Assembly (NCBI RefSeq): GCF_965638725.1
Contig: NC_134963.1
Coordinates: forward strand, 5,463,501-5,527,500
Length of the DNA stretch: 64,000 nucleotides
From: Aptenodytes patagonicus
Taxonomy: Eukaryota; Chordata; Aves; Sphenisciformes; Spheniscidae
Direction: 5' to 3'
The position numbers were made by a program, and so were the translations under genes. Under the pieces are notes generated by a model, which was given only the letters and a program-made list of their open reading frames with translations, did not search any database and was not told the DNA's origin. This document shows positions 42,601-56,000 of this stretch, piece by piece; the first letter of the stretch is position 1; every line of letters begins with the position of its first letter.

Positions 42601-45600
42601 CAATTCCTAAAAAGGAGCAGTCAGATGGAAAATTGATACCAAATGGTGATATCAGTCCCTTGAGGAATAGGTTTGATCTCTCAACCCATGGTTCCTGGGC
42701 GTTAGGACACAGGCACACAATGCTATTTCAGAGAGACTTTTTTTAAAAAAAGTATATTATTTTCCCCTTTTGTAAGTTCATGATTTTCCCAGACGCGAGC
42801 TGGCTTCAGATTTGATGCTGATGGCACAGGCTGCCGCTTTGGATGCGTGCAGCGTCTGCAGGATGAGGAGGGTCTGCAGAGCTGGGCCTGGCCCTGCCCC
42901 GGCTGCTTCACGGGTCCTGCGGGGCCAGGGACCCTCCCCAGCAGCTGACACTGGACCGGGGGGGTTTGCCAGCCCCACACGGTTGTTGTTGTCAGGTAGA
43001 GGCAATCCTCAGCAGGCACTAGCCATGCTGGGGGCTGCCGGCTTTATTCCCAAACTGGTGATCCTTCCCATCTCTGCTCTCTACGACTGCAGCTGCTGCT
43101 GCTGGGCACTGTTTCTGGCGGTATCCAGCTGAATTTCTGGGCTTAATAATGTTGCTTGTGGCTGCACCGCTCTGTTAAAAACCCCACCTCCCTACATGAC
43201 CCAGCTGCTTTCTGCTTTTTCCATCTGAACTGGTTTCTGGATCTGTTCTTGTAGGAAATTGCCTGCTGAGCCACCAGTGCCACAGACAGGAGGCTTCACC
43301 TTGTTTCCGCAAGTGATGGGGCCGTGGGTTGCAGTGTCCTGCTGCACGTGGTGCTGAGCACGAGGCGTTGCACGGGCCGGGCAGCCATGGAGGGGGGGAG
43401 GGAGCTGAGCTTTGCAACTGAGCTTCCAGGGAAGGAATTTCCAGCAACTGCAGATCCCATCCCCAAAGACAGCATTTCAAGGAATTACCCTTTCCCCCCT
43501 CACTGCAGACTTCCTCTGCTTTTCCAAGTAAGTCTCTGGCTTGGGGCCATGTATGTAGAAACCGGAGTGGAGCAGATCCATGGGAATGTTGGGGGCTGGA
43601 GGTCGGTGCTGGCCAGGTTCACAGTGCATGGCTCTTATCTGCATCAAGTGCCCCTAATTAAGACACTGAGCTGCTCCCCCTTAGCTATCTCCCTTGTGAG
43701 CACCATGTTTCCAGTGCTCTGGATGCCACGAGGAGCAGTGAAATCACTTTCAGTGCCAACAAAAATAAATGGTGATTAGGATTTTTTTTGAACACTATTT
43801 CAGCAAATAGCAGTTCCCGCTGTTGGTAACTCAGTCCCCTTGCTCGTGGGACCTTGGCAGGGCGGCTCTGGGTCCAGATGTGCTAAGCATCCTGGAGGGG
43901 TGTAGGGGAGGTCCCCTGTGGGATCCGTCTCACCTGCATCCCTGATAACCAACTAGCTTGTCTGATCCCGCGGGGAGGCAGAGACCAAGGGGCAGTCCCT
44001 GCCTGCCTGCAGAGAGCTGCCAAACAGCCCTGTGTTTGCTCTTCCCCCGTCTCTAGAAGATGCTCTGTACAGCGGTAATTTCCATGCCCCAGTGGATAGC
44101 TGGGGGGCTCTGGCTGGGCTCCCGAGGAGGCAGCTCATCTCCCCAGCAGCCAGGGCTGAAGGCAGGGATCACATTCCCCCCTCCCTGCTTAAACAGCACT
44201 CAGTGCCCTGGCGGGTGCATCCCCAGAGACATACCTTGTGGATTTTCTTTGGCTCATAAATATTCCCCTGCCCTCCCCAGTGCTCCTGGCAAATAAATTA
44301 TCTGAAGCTACGTTTCCCCATTTCAAAGCCTTGTGAAAGAAACCAGAGGGTTTAGCAGCCCTGGCTGGCTGGAGTAGTTCACATACCATCCACCCATTTG
44401 CATTTGATCTACTTCATCCTGTGTTAAGTAATCCTTGAAAGCCTCAGTGGGTTGCAGGCCCTCTGCATGCCTGTAAATCACTGGGGCATGTCACATGCTG
44501 TAAATGAGCGGGTACAGAAGCATGTCCCACCCCTTAATCTGATCTGAAAAGTCCCCCTGTCCCAGAAAGAAACCATCCTTGTTAAATCAGAAATGCAGCC
44601 TGCTGGGCTGGGATCATTAAGGGTGGTGGGGTGGGAGCGTGCCTGGCCCGGGAGGTGCGTTTCCATGCAGGGACTCAAGCAGAGGGCACAGCTCGAGGGG
44701 CAGCTCCCTAGGGATGCAGTTTGGGGATGGTTTTGGTGTCCTCCAGGTGCCTGGATGCGCCTTGGTCTGGGTGCTCCCAGCTCCCCCATGCCCCTATCCC
44801 CCAGGACCTCCCTCACTCGCCCGCTAATGGGGGCTGCCCTATGGCTAAGTGCGGTCACGGCGACCTGCATCTTCTGCACCTCCCACCTTGCTCAGTTTGC
44901 TTTCCATCACTGGAATTCTCCTGGGACGGAGAAGGAGCCCTGCCCCGTGCAGCAGCCCTGCCTCGTCCCCTGGCCCCTGCTGTGCAATGGGTTTTTAAGT
45001 CATTGAGCTTGTGCGACTCCACAAGTCCCACGTGCAGCCCCCTTGTAATAAATCAAAGACTATTTCCTTCTTCCCCATCGCCTCCCCCCAAAGGTCGCTA
45101 TTGCTCAGCTGTGGCCTGACTTTAATTACGAAATAAGAGCAGCCGGAGCCGGCACTAGGTGCTGTTAATTGGCTTTCCAGGAAAGGTTTCAGCAGAGAAA
45201 GTTTAACGCACCAGCAATCGACTCGCTTGGTGCCTCGCGTGCATTAGCTCAGCCTGACGCAAGCCCTTCGCCAGGTCCTAAATTCAGCGTACCGGGTGGC
45301 ATTCGCCCAAGAGCTGTGGCCAGCCTCGAGGCTCCAAGGTACTTTTCCCTGGCTAATTGAAGCCTCGGGGGCTCAGTGCTCCCCCGTCTGCACTGGGATG
45401 GATTTTAGCTGCTGAGAACAAATTCCAAGGGGGGGATACTGAAGTAAAGCAGATGGGATGATTCTGGAGGTCAGAGCGAGGGAGAGGATGCCCTGCCAGG
45501 CATCATGTGATGAAAACATGCTTACTGCTCCAGCAGCTGTCAAAAGCCCGAACAGATGAGGCAAGGTGCCCAAGGAGTGTGCAGGGATCTCATTTACCTG

Positions 45601-48600
45601 GTAATTAATGGAAATCGTGAAACAAATCAACACATGCTCCCTATGGAGAGCTTCACATTCCGGTTTCAAACCGCTGATGGAAAACTGGATATGGCTTGAA
45701 TACGAGAGCAGTAAGTGCTGCTGTGAAGCTGAGACGGGCCTTGGTCCCCACCGCCCTGTCACTGATGGAGCTCCTAGCGATTTGAGGGATGTCCTTACCT
45801 GCCTGTGTGCTCCCCCGTAATGCGTGGCTGTGGGATGCCTGACCCTGCCTGCGCTGTTAGGGCACTGCTAATTGCTCTGGCCCCGCAGCACGCGGGGGAC
45901 TTGCAGTGCTGTCTGTCACCGGCAAAGATGCCTTGACTTAAGGCTGCAGAGCAGGAATGAAGATGTTATGATGAGCCCCATCATCTCCCTCTGCTCCCGC
46001 TCGGCTGAACATGTCACAGCTGGTTTTCCCGGTCCGGCCTTCCCGCCACGCTGCACGGGCACCTACGCCCCGTGCACCAACCCTGCCAGGAGAGAGATGT
46101 TGATGAGAGCCTGAGCTGGCGACCAGACATGCCCTTTTGTTTTCCGCTGTAGAGAAAGCTCATCCCAGTACAAAGTGCTGTGCCATTTTTTTTCTTGCAA
46201 GTTAATTAAGTTGGCTCAGTTTAAATATTAAAAACGCTGTTCTCTGATATTTTCCTCCTTCCAGAGCAGCGATGTGCCGCTCTGCAGTGCTTTCAGATGG
46301 GAGCAGGCACGCTTTCTCTGATTCGGGGATTTAAGGATGAGAGTGTGCTTTGGTTCCCCGCCTTCTTGCTTATTCACCACGTGCAAAATGGTTTTGCAAA
46401 ACAAAAACTTGCAAACAATTAATGCCAATCAGACTTGCTGACAGCCCAACCCTGGCTGCTCAGAGCACAGGCCGAGCTGTACACGGCAGTGTCCGGGCTC
46501 TGCCTGCTCCTGGGTGCTTCCAGGGAGGGGAACTAACCCCAAAATAGCAAAGGCAAGTGTGTAACTCACCTCCTCGGTCCCCTCCTGCCGGTAGTTGGCA
46601 ACTGGTATAATCCCTGAAGCATAAGGTTTATGATCCCTTCCAAAACTTTATCTGAATGTTAACTATATTCTGAGGTATAGTGAATGCCAAATCTGCTTTG
46701 AATCTTGCTAAAAATCTCATTTTAAAATATGCAAATGACCTTTCTGTCTTTCTAAAAAGCTCCCTGCTTCTGGAAATTTAAAAAAAAAAAAAAAACCAAC
46801 CAAAAAACCAAAACCACTTGCTACTATAATATATCGCCCTTGAGCTTGCGTGAAGTGGTGCGGCTCCCCTGGCTGCGATGGAGGTGGGTCAGGTAAGGAT
46901 CCTGCCCCTCCTCAACCTTTTGCAGGCTGGACTTCAGCGGATCATTGAACCGCTGTAGTAAAATCTCTCCCAGATACCCTGACAGGAGAAACTGCAGAAA
47001 CTCTGTCTGAGGAATTGGTGGGCTCTCGCTCTCTTTGCTATCGCTCACATTATAATTAAGAGATAATGTCAATAGAATAAAACATTGTCTCAGGATAATG
47101 GTCTCCTGCTGCTACAGGAATGTCAAGGCGAAGTCAAATCATTTATCAAAAATGAATGTTGAGGCAAGTCTGGGACGTTTGTTTTCACAGCAAGAGGCAT
47201 TAATCCCGGGACAACAATATTCCAGCGCTTTTATTTCTCCTGTGCCAGGTGATTGATGCCAATGCATCATCGTGCCTGTGAGCCGCGGGTGCGGCTGAGC
47301 GATGGGCTCGTGTTGCAGCATTATTGACCAGGTGAATTTTGACTTGTTGAAATACATAATAGTAAATCGAGGAGCACTGGATCATGCGGCAGTGTGCCAG
47401 TAAGTGTGATTTTTATTTCTAAAGGTGAATAGTCCTGTGTGTGGGTGCAGACTCCGGCAGGCTGCGGTGCCTTTCAGGGCTGTGCCTGCCTTGCTGCTGC
47501 AGCTGCTGGAGGGTTGCTCATTCATTAAACCATCCATGGCTAATCTCGGGGCCTGCTCCCATCCCCAGCCCGATTTCACACTGCTTTGGAGGTTTTTTGG
47601 GGCCCCCCTCTGGCCGGGCTTGTCTGGGATCTCGGCACGGGGCTGAGCAGCTTGCTGGTTTTATGTATTTTTTTTGAAGTGCTGCTGAGTATAAATACCC
47701 ACAGCCCAGCCGCGGTGAGCGTCTGTGGGTCCAGGTCCTTTGGCAGAGGCTGGGGCAGCCTCAGCCCCATCCACGGCACCGTGAAGGGCTGGGAAAACCG
47801 CTGGTGTCTGACGTGACACCCACCGCAATCGCCGCTGCCTCTGGGGCTGGGGAGAGGAGCAGCCTCTGCAGTTCAGCCTCAGTTTGCATTAGGAGAAGTT
47901 GCAAGCTCAACACCTGAATTTAAAGACATGTAAGTGCCAATTAGACTTGAAACAAAGTCCCAGGATGGTGTACAAAAGCCCTTCCAGAGCCGTGTTGTTT
48001 TCCTCCCAGGTTTGTTAGTGGAGAGAATTACACATCTAGCAAACATTTGGGCTGCAGAGGAACACAAGTGCTTTGTACCGTCTCCAAATGGCAAATCTGT
48101 TTTCCTGAAGCAGCTGCCGGTACCTTGTGCACAGAAGCTGCCTGTTGGCACAAGCATGTTTAGTTCTCGCGAGCCCCCGGCCCCTCTGGGGGACGGTCCC
48201 CTCTGCCAATATGTTCTCCACAGCTCCGTGCCTTTTGCAGGAGAGGCAGGGGGATTAGGCTGGAGCGTAACTCACTGTATTTTGTACGCAGGGTGGTCCT
48301 GGAAGAACTAATTGGAACTGACTTCATTACATAGGGTTACTCTTAAATTGTCCCCTAGCATTGCACTAGTCTCAAGGACCCGAATGGGATCAAAGCCCCG
48401 TGGTGGCAGGCAGTGTCTGGATGAGCAATCTGCTCAGTTAACTTGTCCTCTCCTCTCCCCGGGCTGTTAATCCTCCATTGCAGTACATTGCATCGAGATG
48501 CCGTCAGCGGCTTGGACACAGGACAGGGATTGGGGTGCACGTGGACTTTTGGGCGCAGACTCTGTCTTTTGAAGCTCTGGGTGGTCCTGGTCTCCCTGCA

Positions 48601-49622
48601 GAGCGGGGGGGGGGGGCTGCTCCCTTCCCAATAACTCCCAGCTGTGTGTCTGATCACCTGAGCCGAGTTTGGCAGCAAGGCTGCCTGCCCGGGGGGGGTC
48701 CGCAGAGCTGACTGTACGGGCAGCGCTGCCGGCAGCGCACAGCGGGCAGGAGGAGAAATGCCCTTGACATCTGAGCAGCAGCAGAGATCTGCAGAGGTAG
48801 CCGGGTCAGGCAGTGGCTGTGCTGGAGTCTGAAACCGCCTGCAAACAGCTTTCACATGCTCTGTATCCCCGGTGTAATGAGATGCAGATTCACTGGGGTT
48901 TGGTGCGTGCTCAGTTGTTTCTGTAACCCTCCTCTATAGCCGACTGCCCTTATGGTGCTGCTTTGCCTGATGCTCAGGGCAGGCGAGCGTATCCCGCTGG
49001 GTGCATGGGGAGGGCAGCTTAGCTGGGGCAGGAGCGTGTTTTGGACTGTGTTTTTCTTTCTCTTGCTCGCCGGCTCTAGGAAGGGGCAGGGGCTATGGAA
49101 AGCGCTCTCTGTTCAGAGGAGGCTGTGACTTTCTGCCGTGGCATGGCTTGGGGCGCGCCAGGGTTGTGCTGCCCAGCAGCTTGTACCAAGACACCCCCTG
49201 TGAGCGTCACCCCTGTGAGCATTGCGTGAACGGCCACAGCAGAGGAGTGAAACCAGCTCAGACCATTACAGGAGGAGACCGAGAGGCACAGAGTGACATA
49301 AAGGACCTTTAAAAGGCCAAGAAAGCGACCAGGGAGAGCCCAGCCGGCACAACTGCCTGGGGGGCAGCCTGCCCATGCGGCTGTGGTGTCTTGCAAAGCC
49401 AGGCATGCCAGGGCAGGCTGGAAAAGCAAAAGATGTGTGTGCCACGGCATGCTGTCGGGCAGCATGGCAGGGGGCTGCGGTTTGCTAGCAGGGAGGGTGC
49501 TGCTGCCTCGCTCGCTCTCCCGGCCTGGCTGCACCGCTCACATCGTGGAAGCTTGAAACGCAGCACAGAGCTGGGCCAGAACCTGCTGGCTGCCAATGCA
49601 GGTGCATTTTGTGCGTGACTGG

Positions 49623-49626
<4 letters not shown>
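39641..49626. other. Gene-free stretch, 39.6-49.6 kb
   Basis: About 10 kb without a recognisable exon, RNA gene or interspersed repeat. There are scattered homopolymer or A-rich tracts (46780-46820, with AACCAACC-like ends). Composition alternates between GC-moderate blocks and AT-rich blocks rich in TAATTA-type words (for example 45120-45360), as seen in conserved non-coding DNA. Conservation itself cannot be judged from one sequence. Confidence 0.45.
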
Positions 49627-49661
<35 letters not shown>

Positions 49662-49671
49662 AAAAAAAAAT
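49627..49671 (+). repeat. A33 tract with TT interruption and A9
   Basis: A run of about 33 A at 49627-49659, then TT and nine A. No retrogene body or target duplication is visible on its left, so it is a simple repeat, not the tail of a recognisable retrocopy. Confidence 0.9.
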
Positions 49672-52150
49672 TTAGTTTCCTTGACTTAGACACCCAAATC
49701 CATGGGCTTGGTGCCTTTGCAAGAGGATAGTGGAGACAGAGACCTGGTTCTCCAGCTGGGACTCAGAACACTGAATCAGGAACTTGTAGCTATAATTATG
49801 CTTCTGTGTAGCATCGGGCAGGTTAACTAAAAGAGAGGAGGGAAGAAACAATGCATCTTTTGGGATGGTGTTAAAGTCTGAGGCCAGAGAGCTCCAACTT
49901 GTTTAAAAAGGGACATTTTCCACCACCACTTACCCTCAGAGAGTGGGCACTCAGACCAAGCTCACATATAAGATGGGCGCTTGAGAAAAAAACCCAGAAG
50001 GCAGCCTTGCCCTGTAGCTGCCAACCCCAGCCTGAAGCATAGCGAGCTCCTGCACGCGTTGTTTTCCTGGCAGCCGCAGCTGTGCGGCGATTTAGCCAGG
50101 AAATGATTCATTCCAAACAAGTGATGCTCAAGGGCATTCCGAGACCCTGGAGCACCCTGTGCTGGGCATCAGAGAAACGCAATTGCGTGTCAGGGTCTGC
50201 ATGTGCAGTCCCCTCTCCTGCACAGAGGTCTGTTCCTGCTGCAAACACTAATAAAGATGTCAAGCCGATGCGTGTAGGGAAATAAATCACGGCGTTTTTT
50301 TTTCCTGCCCAGAGCATCAAGGTGTCTTCTGGTGCGGCATAAGGGGGAGCAGAGGAGAGGCGGGCTGTGACTGCGGATGTGTGCTGTGCTGGGAGCGAGG
50401 GCTCCTGTGTGCTGCCCAGGCCGGGTGCAGCCGTTCACAGCCCCTTCCCGCTGGCACCGACTGCCACGGTGGTGCACAGCCACCAACCCAGGCGTTTGGG
50501 ACGTGACTGCCAGCTCGCTGCAGAGGGGCCGCTTGCCCTGCTGAGCCACCCATCACCGTGGCCTTGGGGCAGGTATGAAGAGGAGCCCTCACCAGAGAGG
50601 CTCTGTGTCCTCTCGCCTTCGCTCTGTGCTGCAGGAGGACCCAACTGTAAGATATTGCCATTGCCTGAGAGTGGTCAAAGAAAAAAAAGTAGGTGAAAAA
50701 CTTAAAATGATGAAGTGCTTTGAGCCAGACCTTTGCTGTCAGTGTGAAACAGCAAGCCCTGATTTAAACAGCCCCTTCAGTAACTGACCTACACCGAACA
50801 AATCCATTTACAGTGTCTTGTTTCTCCTCACTGTTTAACTACCAGAGTTCAGAGACGATTCCTTAAATGTTAATGGTGCAGGAATTTGGAAACTTTCCCA
50901 GAGTTGCTAGGGGAGCTGTGCAGGAATATGTCTGCCGTGCTTGTGCAGTTCAATTTCCTGCTGAACATCAGGCGGGCTGTTCTCGCCTACTGCTTTGTAA
51001 TTAAAGTGCTGAAAGACCATCACTCTTTGAGGTTGATCGTGCTCAGAGTCACCCCCTGGGTGAGGTCCGGCTTTGTGCCTAGCTGCGAGGAAGGCAGGTT
51101 GCAAAATACGTAAAGACACGGTCCTAGCCCGCTCTCGTCCTGCTCCCGCCGTCCCACGGCTTGGATGGGGACGAAGGACGGGTCTCTGTACCCCGGACAG
51201 ACTGTTTGATAGACTCCACAGGGCTTGAGTCCGCACCTGATCTCTGCTGCATCCCTTGTGCTACCATCCATGGGCACCATTTGTGGTGCCCATTGCTCAG
51301 GGGCCAGGGTGAGGGGTTTGCCCCCATCCCTCGAACGGCTCGTTCACAGGGCTTGGCATCAGGAATCTGGCAGGTGAAGGTCGCACGCCATGGGTGTGTG
51401 TGATGTGGGATGTGCGTGAGCCTGACCGCTGGAGTAAGTTTGGGCCGTACCTGAGGGTGTCAGTACTTCTCAAGAGCCCTTTTCCAGAGGAGCGTAGCGA
51501 GCCTTGTGCATGCTAAAATACAGGGTTTCATCAAAGCTGAACTCGGGTACCGAGCCTTGGGTGTGTATGAGCCTGAAACGTCACAGTTTCTCTTCTTCCT
51601 GTGATGGGGCGAGCGTGAATGTAAACGCGTGAAATACCTGGGGCTGGAGGGCAACGGGTAGAGCCCCACGTCTGGAAATGCAAAGCCTCTTCGTCAAGCC
51701 GTACCTCCATGCCCACAGCAAAGGGGTGGCCGTGCCTGGGGTACCCTCCTGCCCGTGGGCATCCCGGGGCTGCCGGGGTCACCAGCACCTCCCGTCTGCG
51801 GTGGGATGGGGACGGGTCCTGGTTTGGGAGAAGGAGAGCCGGCTGTCAGCACCAGGGGAACGTGCTCGCCATGGACATTGCTGGTGAAAACAAGGGCTTT
51901 AAAAGGAGCCGCAAGAGTTGAGCTGGCATGTCCTCCTCTGGCTCTTTCGACTCTAAACTTGGATCTGACTCCTTCCACCGTCTCGTTAAGAACAAGTGCT
52001 TGGCCCAAGTTACGTGGCAAATTTTGACATTTTAAAAATTGATGCCTTTTTCTGCTCATAACTTAAGCTGTCTAGTTTATCAGAGACATATGGAAAGTTT
52101 ATTACATTCTTATTACAGATCCAGCCAAGTGAGCTGACTAATGAATGTGA
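49672..52150. other. Gene-free stretch, 49.7-52.1 kb
   Basis: No coding sequence or repeat recognised. Confidence 0.4.
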
Positions 52151-52175
52151 TTTTTTTTTTTTTTTTTTTTTTTTT
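52151..52175 (+). repeat. T25 tract
   Basis: A run of 25 T flanked by GAATGTGA and AAGCTAGG. It is a simple repeat with no adjacent retrotransposon body recognised. Confidence 0.9.
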
Positions 52176-52960
52176 AAGCTAGGACTTGGCATGGGAGACC
52201 TCCTCCAAAAGGGATAGCTTTGGGTCGAGAAATAAATCACCAGAAGTTTTTCCCTCTGTCCTAAGAGCTCAGCTCGGCAAAAGCCGCAGCGTGTCTGATG
52301 TGGGGGTGGAAAGTGAAGCGCAGGTGGAAATCAAGGGTTTGCAGGAGATATATTGTGTTGCCCCGTGACGACCCCAGCGGCGTCTGGCAGCGTGGCACCG
52401 TTGGTGCTGCCAGCTCCCTGCCACCATCCTGTCCACGTCGTGGGCAAGGAGCATGGACAGGCTGCAAGGACAAATTGCACAAATTCATAGGAAACCATCG
52501 TTTTGTTGCTTAAAGCAACTTGGATTTTATTAATAAGTAGTAGGGGCACAACTGTCCTGGGGGCCGGTTGGGTCTCGGGTGGCCCGTGACAGCCGGGGCC
52601 TCGAGGGTGCAAACCCGCACACGGCTTTTGGTGGCCGAGGGAAGTGTTAAACTCTTTGCAGGCTGCTCCGGGCGAGCTCAGTTGGGTGCCAGGTATGAGA
52701 GAGTGGAAACACAGCCTCACGCTGGCCGCCCTCCAAACCTCGCTGCCGGGGGATGCTCCCGTGCTTTGCAGCTGACGCAGAGCTCCCGTACCCACCGTCC
52801 CGGCGCGGTGCAGCAGCCACCATCCTGAGCGACCCCTTTCCCTAACCTGGGTGCCTTCCCGCGTGTGGCTCTGCTAGTGTTTTTAGGTTGAAAACAACAT
52901 GTTTCTGTTCTGTCGCCGTGTTTGGACTTGTGAGGCTGTGCTTGGTGAGGATGGCCTGTG

Positions 52961-53029
52961 TGTGCCTGTCCCTTCCTCCCGTGCATCCTCTGGCTGTGCC
53001 TGGTCCTCTCCTCCTATGCATCCTCTGGC
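52961..53029 (+). repeat. Imperfect tandem duplication, 34/35-base unit
   Basis: Two adjacent copies beginning TGTGCCTG and ending GCATCCTCTGGC (52961-52994 and 52995-53029), differing at several positions, so the duplication is not recent. Confidence 0.75.
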
Positions 53030-56000
53030 TCTTTGAGTCCCAGGTGTCGGAGGGTGCAACCCTCACATCTTTCAGAGCTGATGACACAGTTTCAGATTTT
53101 CCAGCGCAAACTGTTTCTTGTGCTCAGAAGATGCCCCATCCCTTCCAGTGGTGTCCTGGTAACCCTAGTGCACATCTCCCGGGGTCTCAGCGGCTCTGGG
53201 CATGAAGTTTGTTTTTCCTTTGTAGGAACCACTCACTTCAGCTTTGGGCTCATTTGATTCATGAATTCAGTTGGTTATAACTGATGATATTGTTGGTTTT
53301 CCACTACTCAAAATACCCGCCTGTATCTTTCCTCTGCTGTTCTGCAGTTTATAGTGCCTGCTGGGACGATGACAGCAGCACTGCAGAATGCAAGTTTTGT
53401 GGCTGGGCTGTTGTAGTTTTACAGTCTTGCCTTGCATAATGCGGAGATCTTCAGGCCAGCTCCCATGCTTGTCCTGCTTTACAGCTGGCATTTCGTGGCT
53501 TGTTGCGTCTCTTGGTGTGTCACCTCATCTGGTGGCCGTTGCCACCCCCCACCTGCCCCCTTCACATCTCACGCGCGCTGTGTCGCATTTCTACCATCTA
53601 TAGGCAAAATCTCTTCCTCTGACTCACTACTTGGTGCTTTTTCCCCTCTTCAGTCTGCTCACTTTGGCATAATTTCCTCTTGCTGTAAGCGTTGTAGGGG
53701 GTAACACATACAGGGCACTTCTCCGGAGAAGTTTTTCCCTGTAGCACACTAGGGACGAGCCTTTGCTGGTTTTTCTCCTTTGCTATTTACTTCTCCTATG
53801 TCTACATTCTGCTTTTGTGTGACATAAGAGTGGAGTGGAGTCTGGTAAATCGCCTCTCCTCTAAGCTCTGCTTCTTCCCTGGGTCTCTTTGTAGACCGCG
53901 TTCACTGGCTTTGAACACATTTGTTGGTCTTGGAGCAGGAGCAGGTTGGAGCAGCTTGCTTGCAAGGGTGCTCAGTGAGCCAGGGATGAATTTTACACCA
54001 CGTTATCTCTGCAGCCTTTTCTCCTTATGGCTCTGCACCCCGAGCACTGGCTGAGTCTGAGGTTGCTCTGCTCTGTTCCTCACCCCTGCTCCTCCTCTAC
54101 AGCAGCTTAGTGCATCTCTTACACTTGGATCCTCACATCAGCCATCTGGTGCGTTTTAGCAATACAAAGAGCTATTGTCTGCTCTGGTGTCGTGTTCTGG
54201 GAGGTAGCTCTGCTTCTGGAGCACTCTGCAGGTCTTCCAAGGGTCCTTCTGCTCTGCTGGCAAGTGCAGGTGCGTTTGGAGCAGCCTTTGTCCCTGACAG
54301 AGGCACTGCTCGGATTTTCTTTTCTTGTTTTGCCTTGTCTAATCATAATCCTGAACTTTCCCACGGTGAGCCTCCACCGAGAAATGCCCCCATCCTTTGG
54401 CAGGGATGGGACCTGGGGGTACCCCTGGCTATCTATCTCTTCATGGGAGCAATGTTCTGAGCTTTGGGCTTGACGTCTTAATGTCCTTTCTAGCGTCAAA
54501 TCTCTTAATATTCTTTAGCATCAAAGCCTTCCTCAAAGTCAGGGTCTGGGTCAAATGCCATGCCCAAAGCGTGCTCCTTGGGAAGCTATGGGGACAGGAA
54601 AGCAAGGGGTTAAAAGCAGAGCTCTGTTGCCAGCTGGGGACACTGGTGCATGACAAACGTGGCTTTTGCATTTCCCTCTGCAAATGAGCCCATAGTCAGC
54701 CTAATTTCGGAGAGAGCCACCTCTGAACCAGAGTGACTCACAGGAATTTGTTTTGCGAACCGCGTGGCTGTGTCTGGCAGGGCTGCGGCAGCCGCTTGCC
54801 GGTTTAATTTGTAAATGCTGACACATGGCATTTCCTCACCGTCTCATTGGGAAGGGCGACGTGTCTGCCGGCACTTCCAATTTGTCACTGTCAGGACTGG
54901 CCCCATCTCCTGCTCGTCTCTGAAATGTCTTCTGATAGGTGCTGGGGAAGTTATTGGCACATAATTTATCATTTAATGTTACCAGAAGGGTTTCTTCTAC
55001 AAACATCCCCCAAATGATTATCCAGATTATGTTAGGTAGCTCTTCCCTTCACCTGCAAAGATCTCTCTCGGCGTCTGTTTGGTGCTCTGCTGTAGTGCTG
55101 GGGACAAAAACTGCCCTTGATGTGACGTCTCCTTCACCGAAAAGCCTTGATTAACAACCAGCCGAGGCTGCCCCAGTGCGGCACCTACCTGCACCCGTGC
55201 TCTTGCAGAAGATGTTGCATTAGGGACTTTTTCAGGACTGCACCTTCCCGTTGGCATCTCTTGTCAGGCAGCTGGGGGAAACGTTTCCCCAGACCTTATT
55301 CCTCTCTATGGAGGAAGGATTCGGGGGTGAATAAAGGCCACCAAGGTGCCTGGACACCCTGGATGGTGCAAGGGGGCTGGTACTGGGGTGCTGTGCCCCT
55401 GGGAACAGAGGTCTTCTGCATTGCTCATCATGGTGGTGGCAACTTGCTCTCGCAGATGAGTGCTTAGATGTTGCATGGCACCCAGGGGGAAGCAAACCTG
55501 TCCCCAAAGGCTGACACACAGATGGGGCAGAAGGCACCTGGGCTTCTGCCCTGGTTCAGACCCCTCCAGTGCAGAAGATGGGGCTGATCCTGATGCTCCC
55601 CACCTCCCGCTGGCTCAGTGGGACTTGGATGCTGCAGGAGCACCATGTGGGCTGTGGTACAAGCACAGAAGGAGGCAGTTGACTTGCACGTGGCTTTCCC
55701 AAACTCACAGCCGAAGGTGGGATGTGGCAGCTGCTTTTGGGACTGAAACACTATTTCTCAAAAGGGACATCACAAAAATGTCTTTGCGTGTACTCTTGTA
55801 ATGACCAAAGCAGATCTGCAGGGTGGGACCTGCAATCCAGTGAGCTGGGTGCCTGTTCCTACTGAGCAGCCCTGGTCCTGGCCCTGGTGCAAGCACGGTG
55901 AAGCTGGGTGCCGCACCGGGGTGCACCAGCCCGGCCATGGGCACCCGCATGTGCGGGATGCTCTGGGGGATGCTGGTAACACCCAGAAAGACCACGCTGA

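Noticed and set aside
49627-49671. Poly(A) as tail of a processed retrocopy.
   Set aside because: No coding or gene-like body and no target-site duplication were found upstream.
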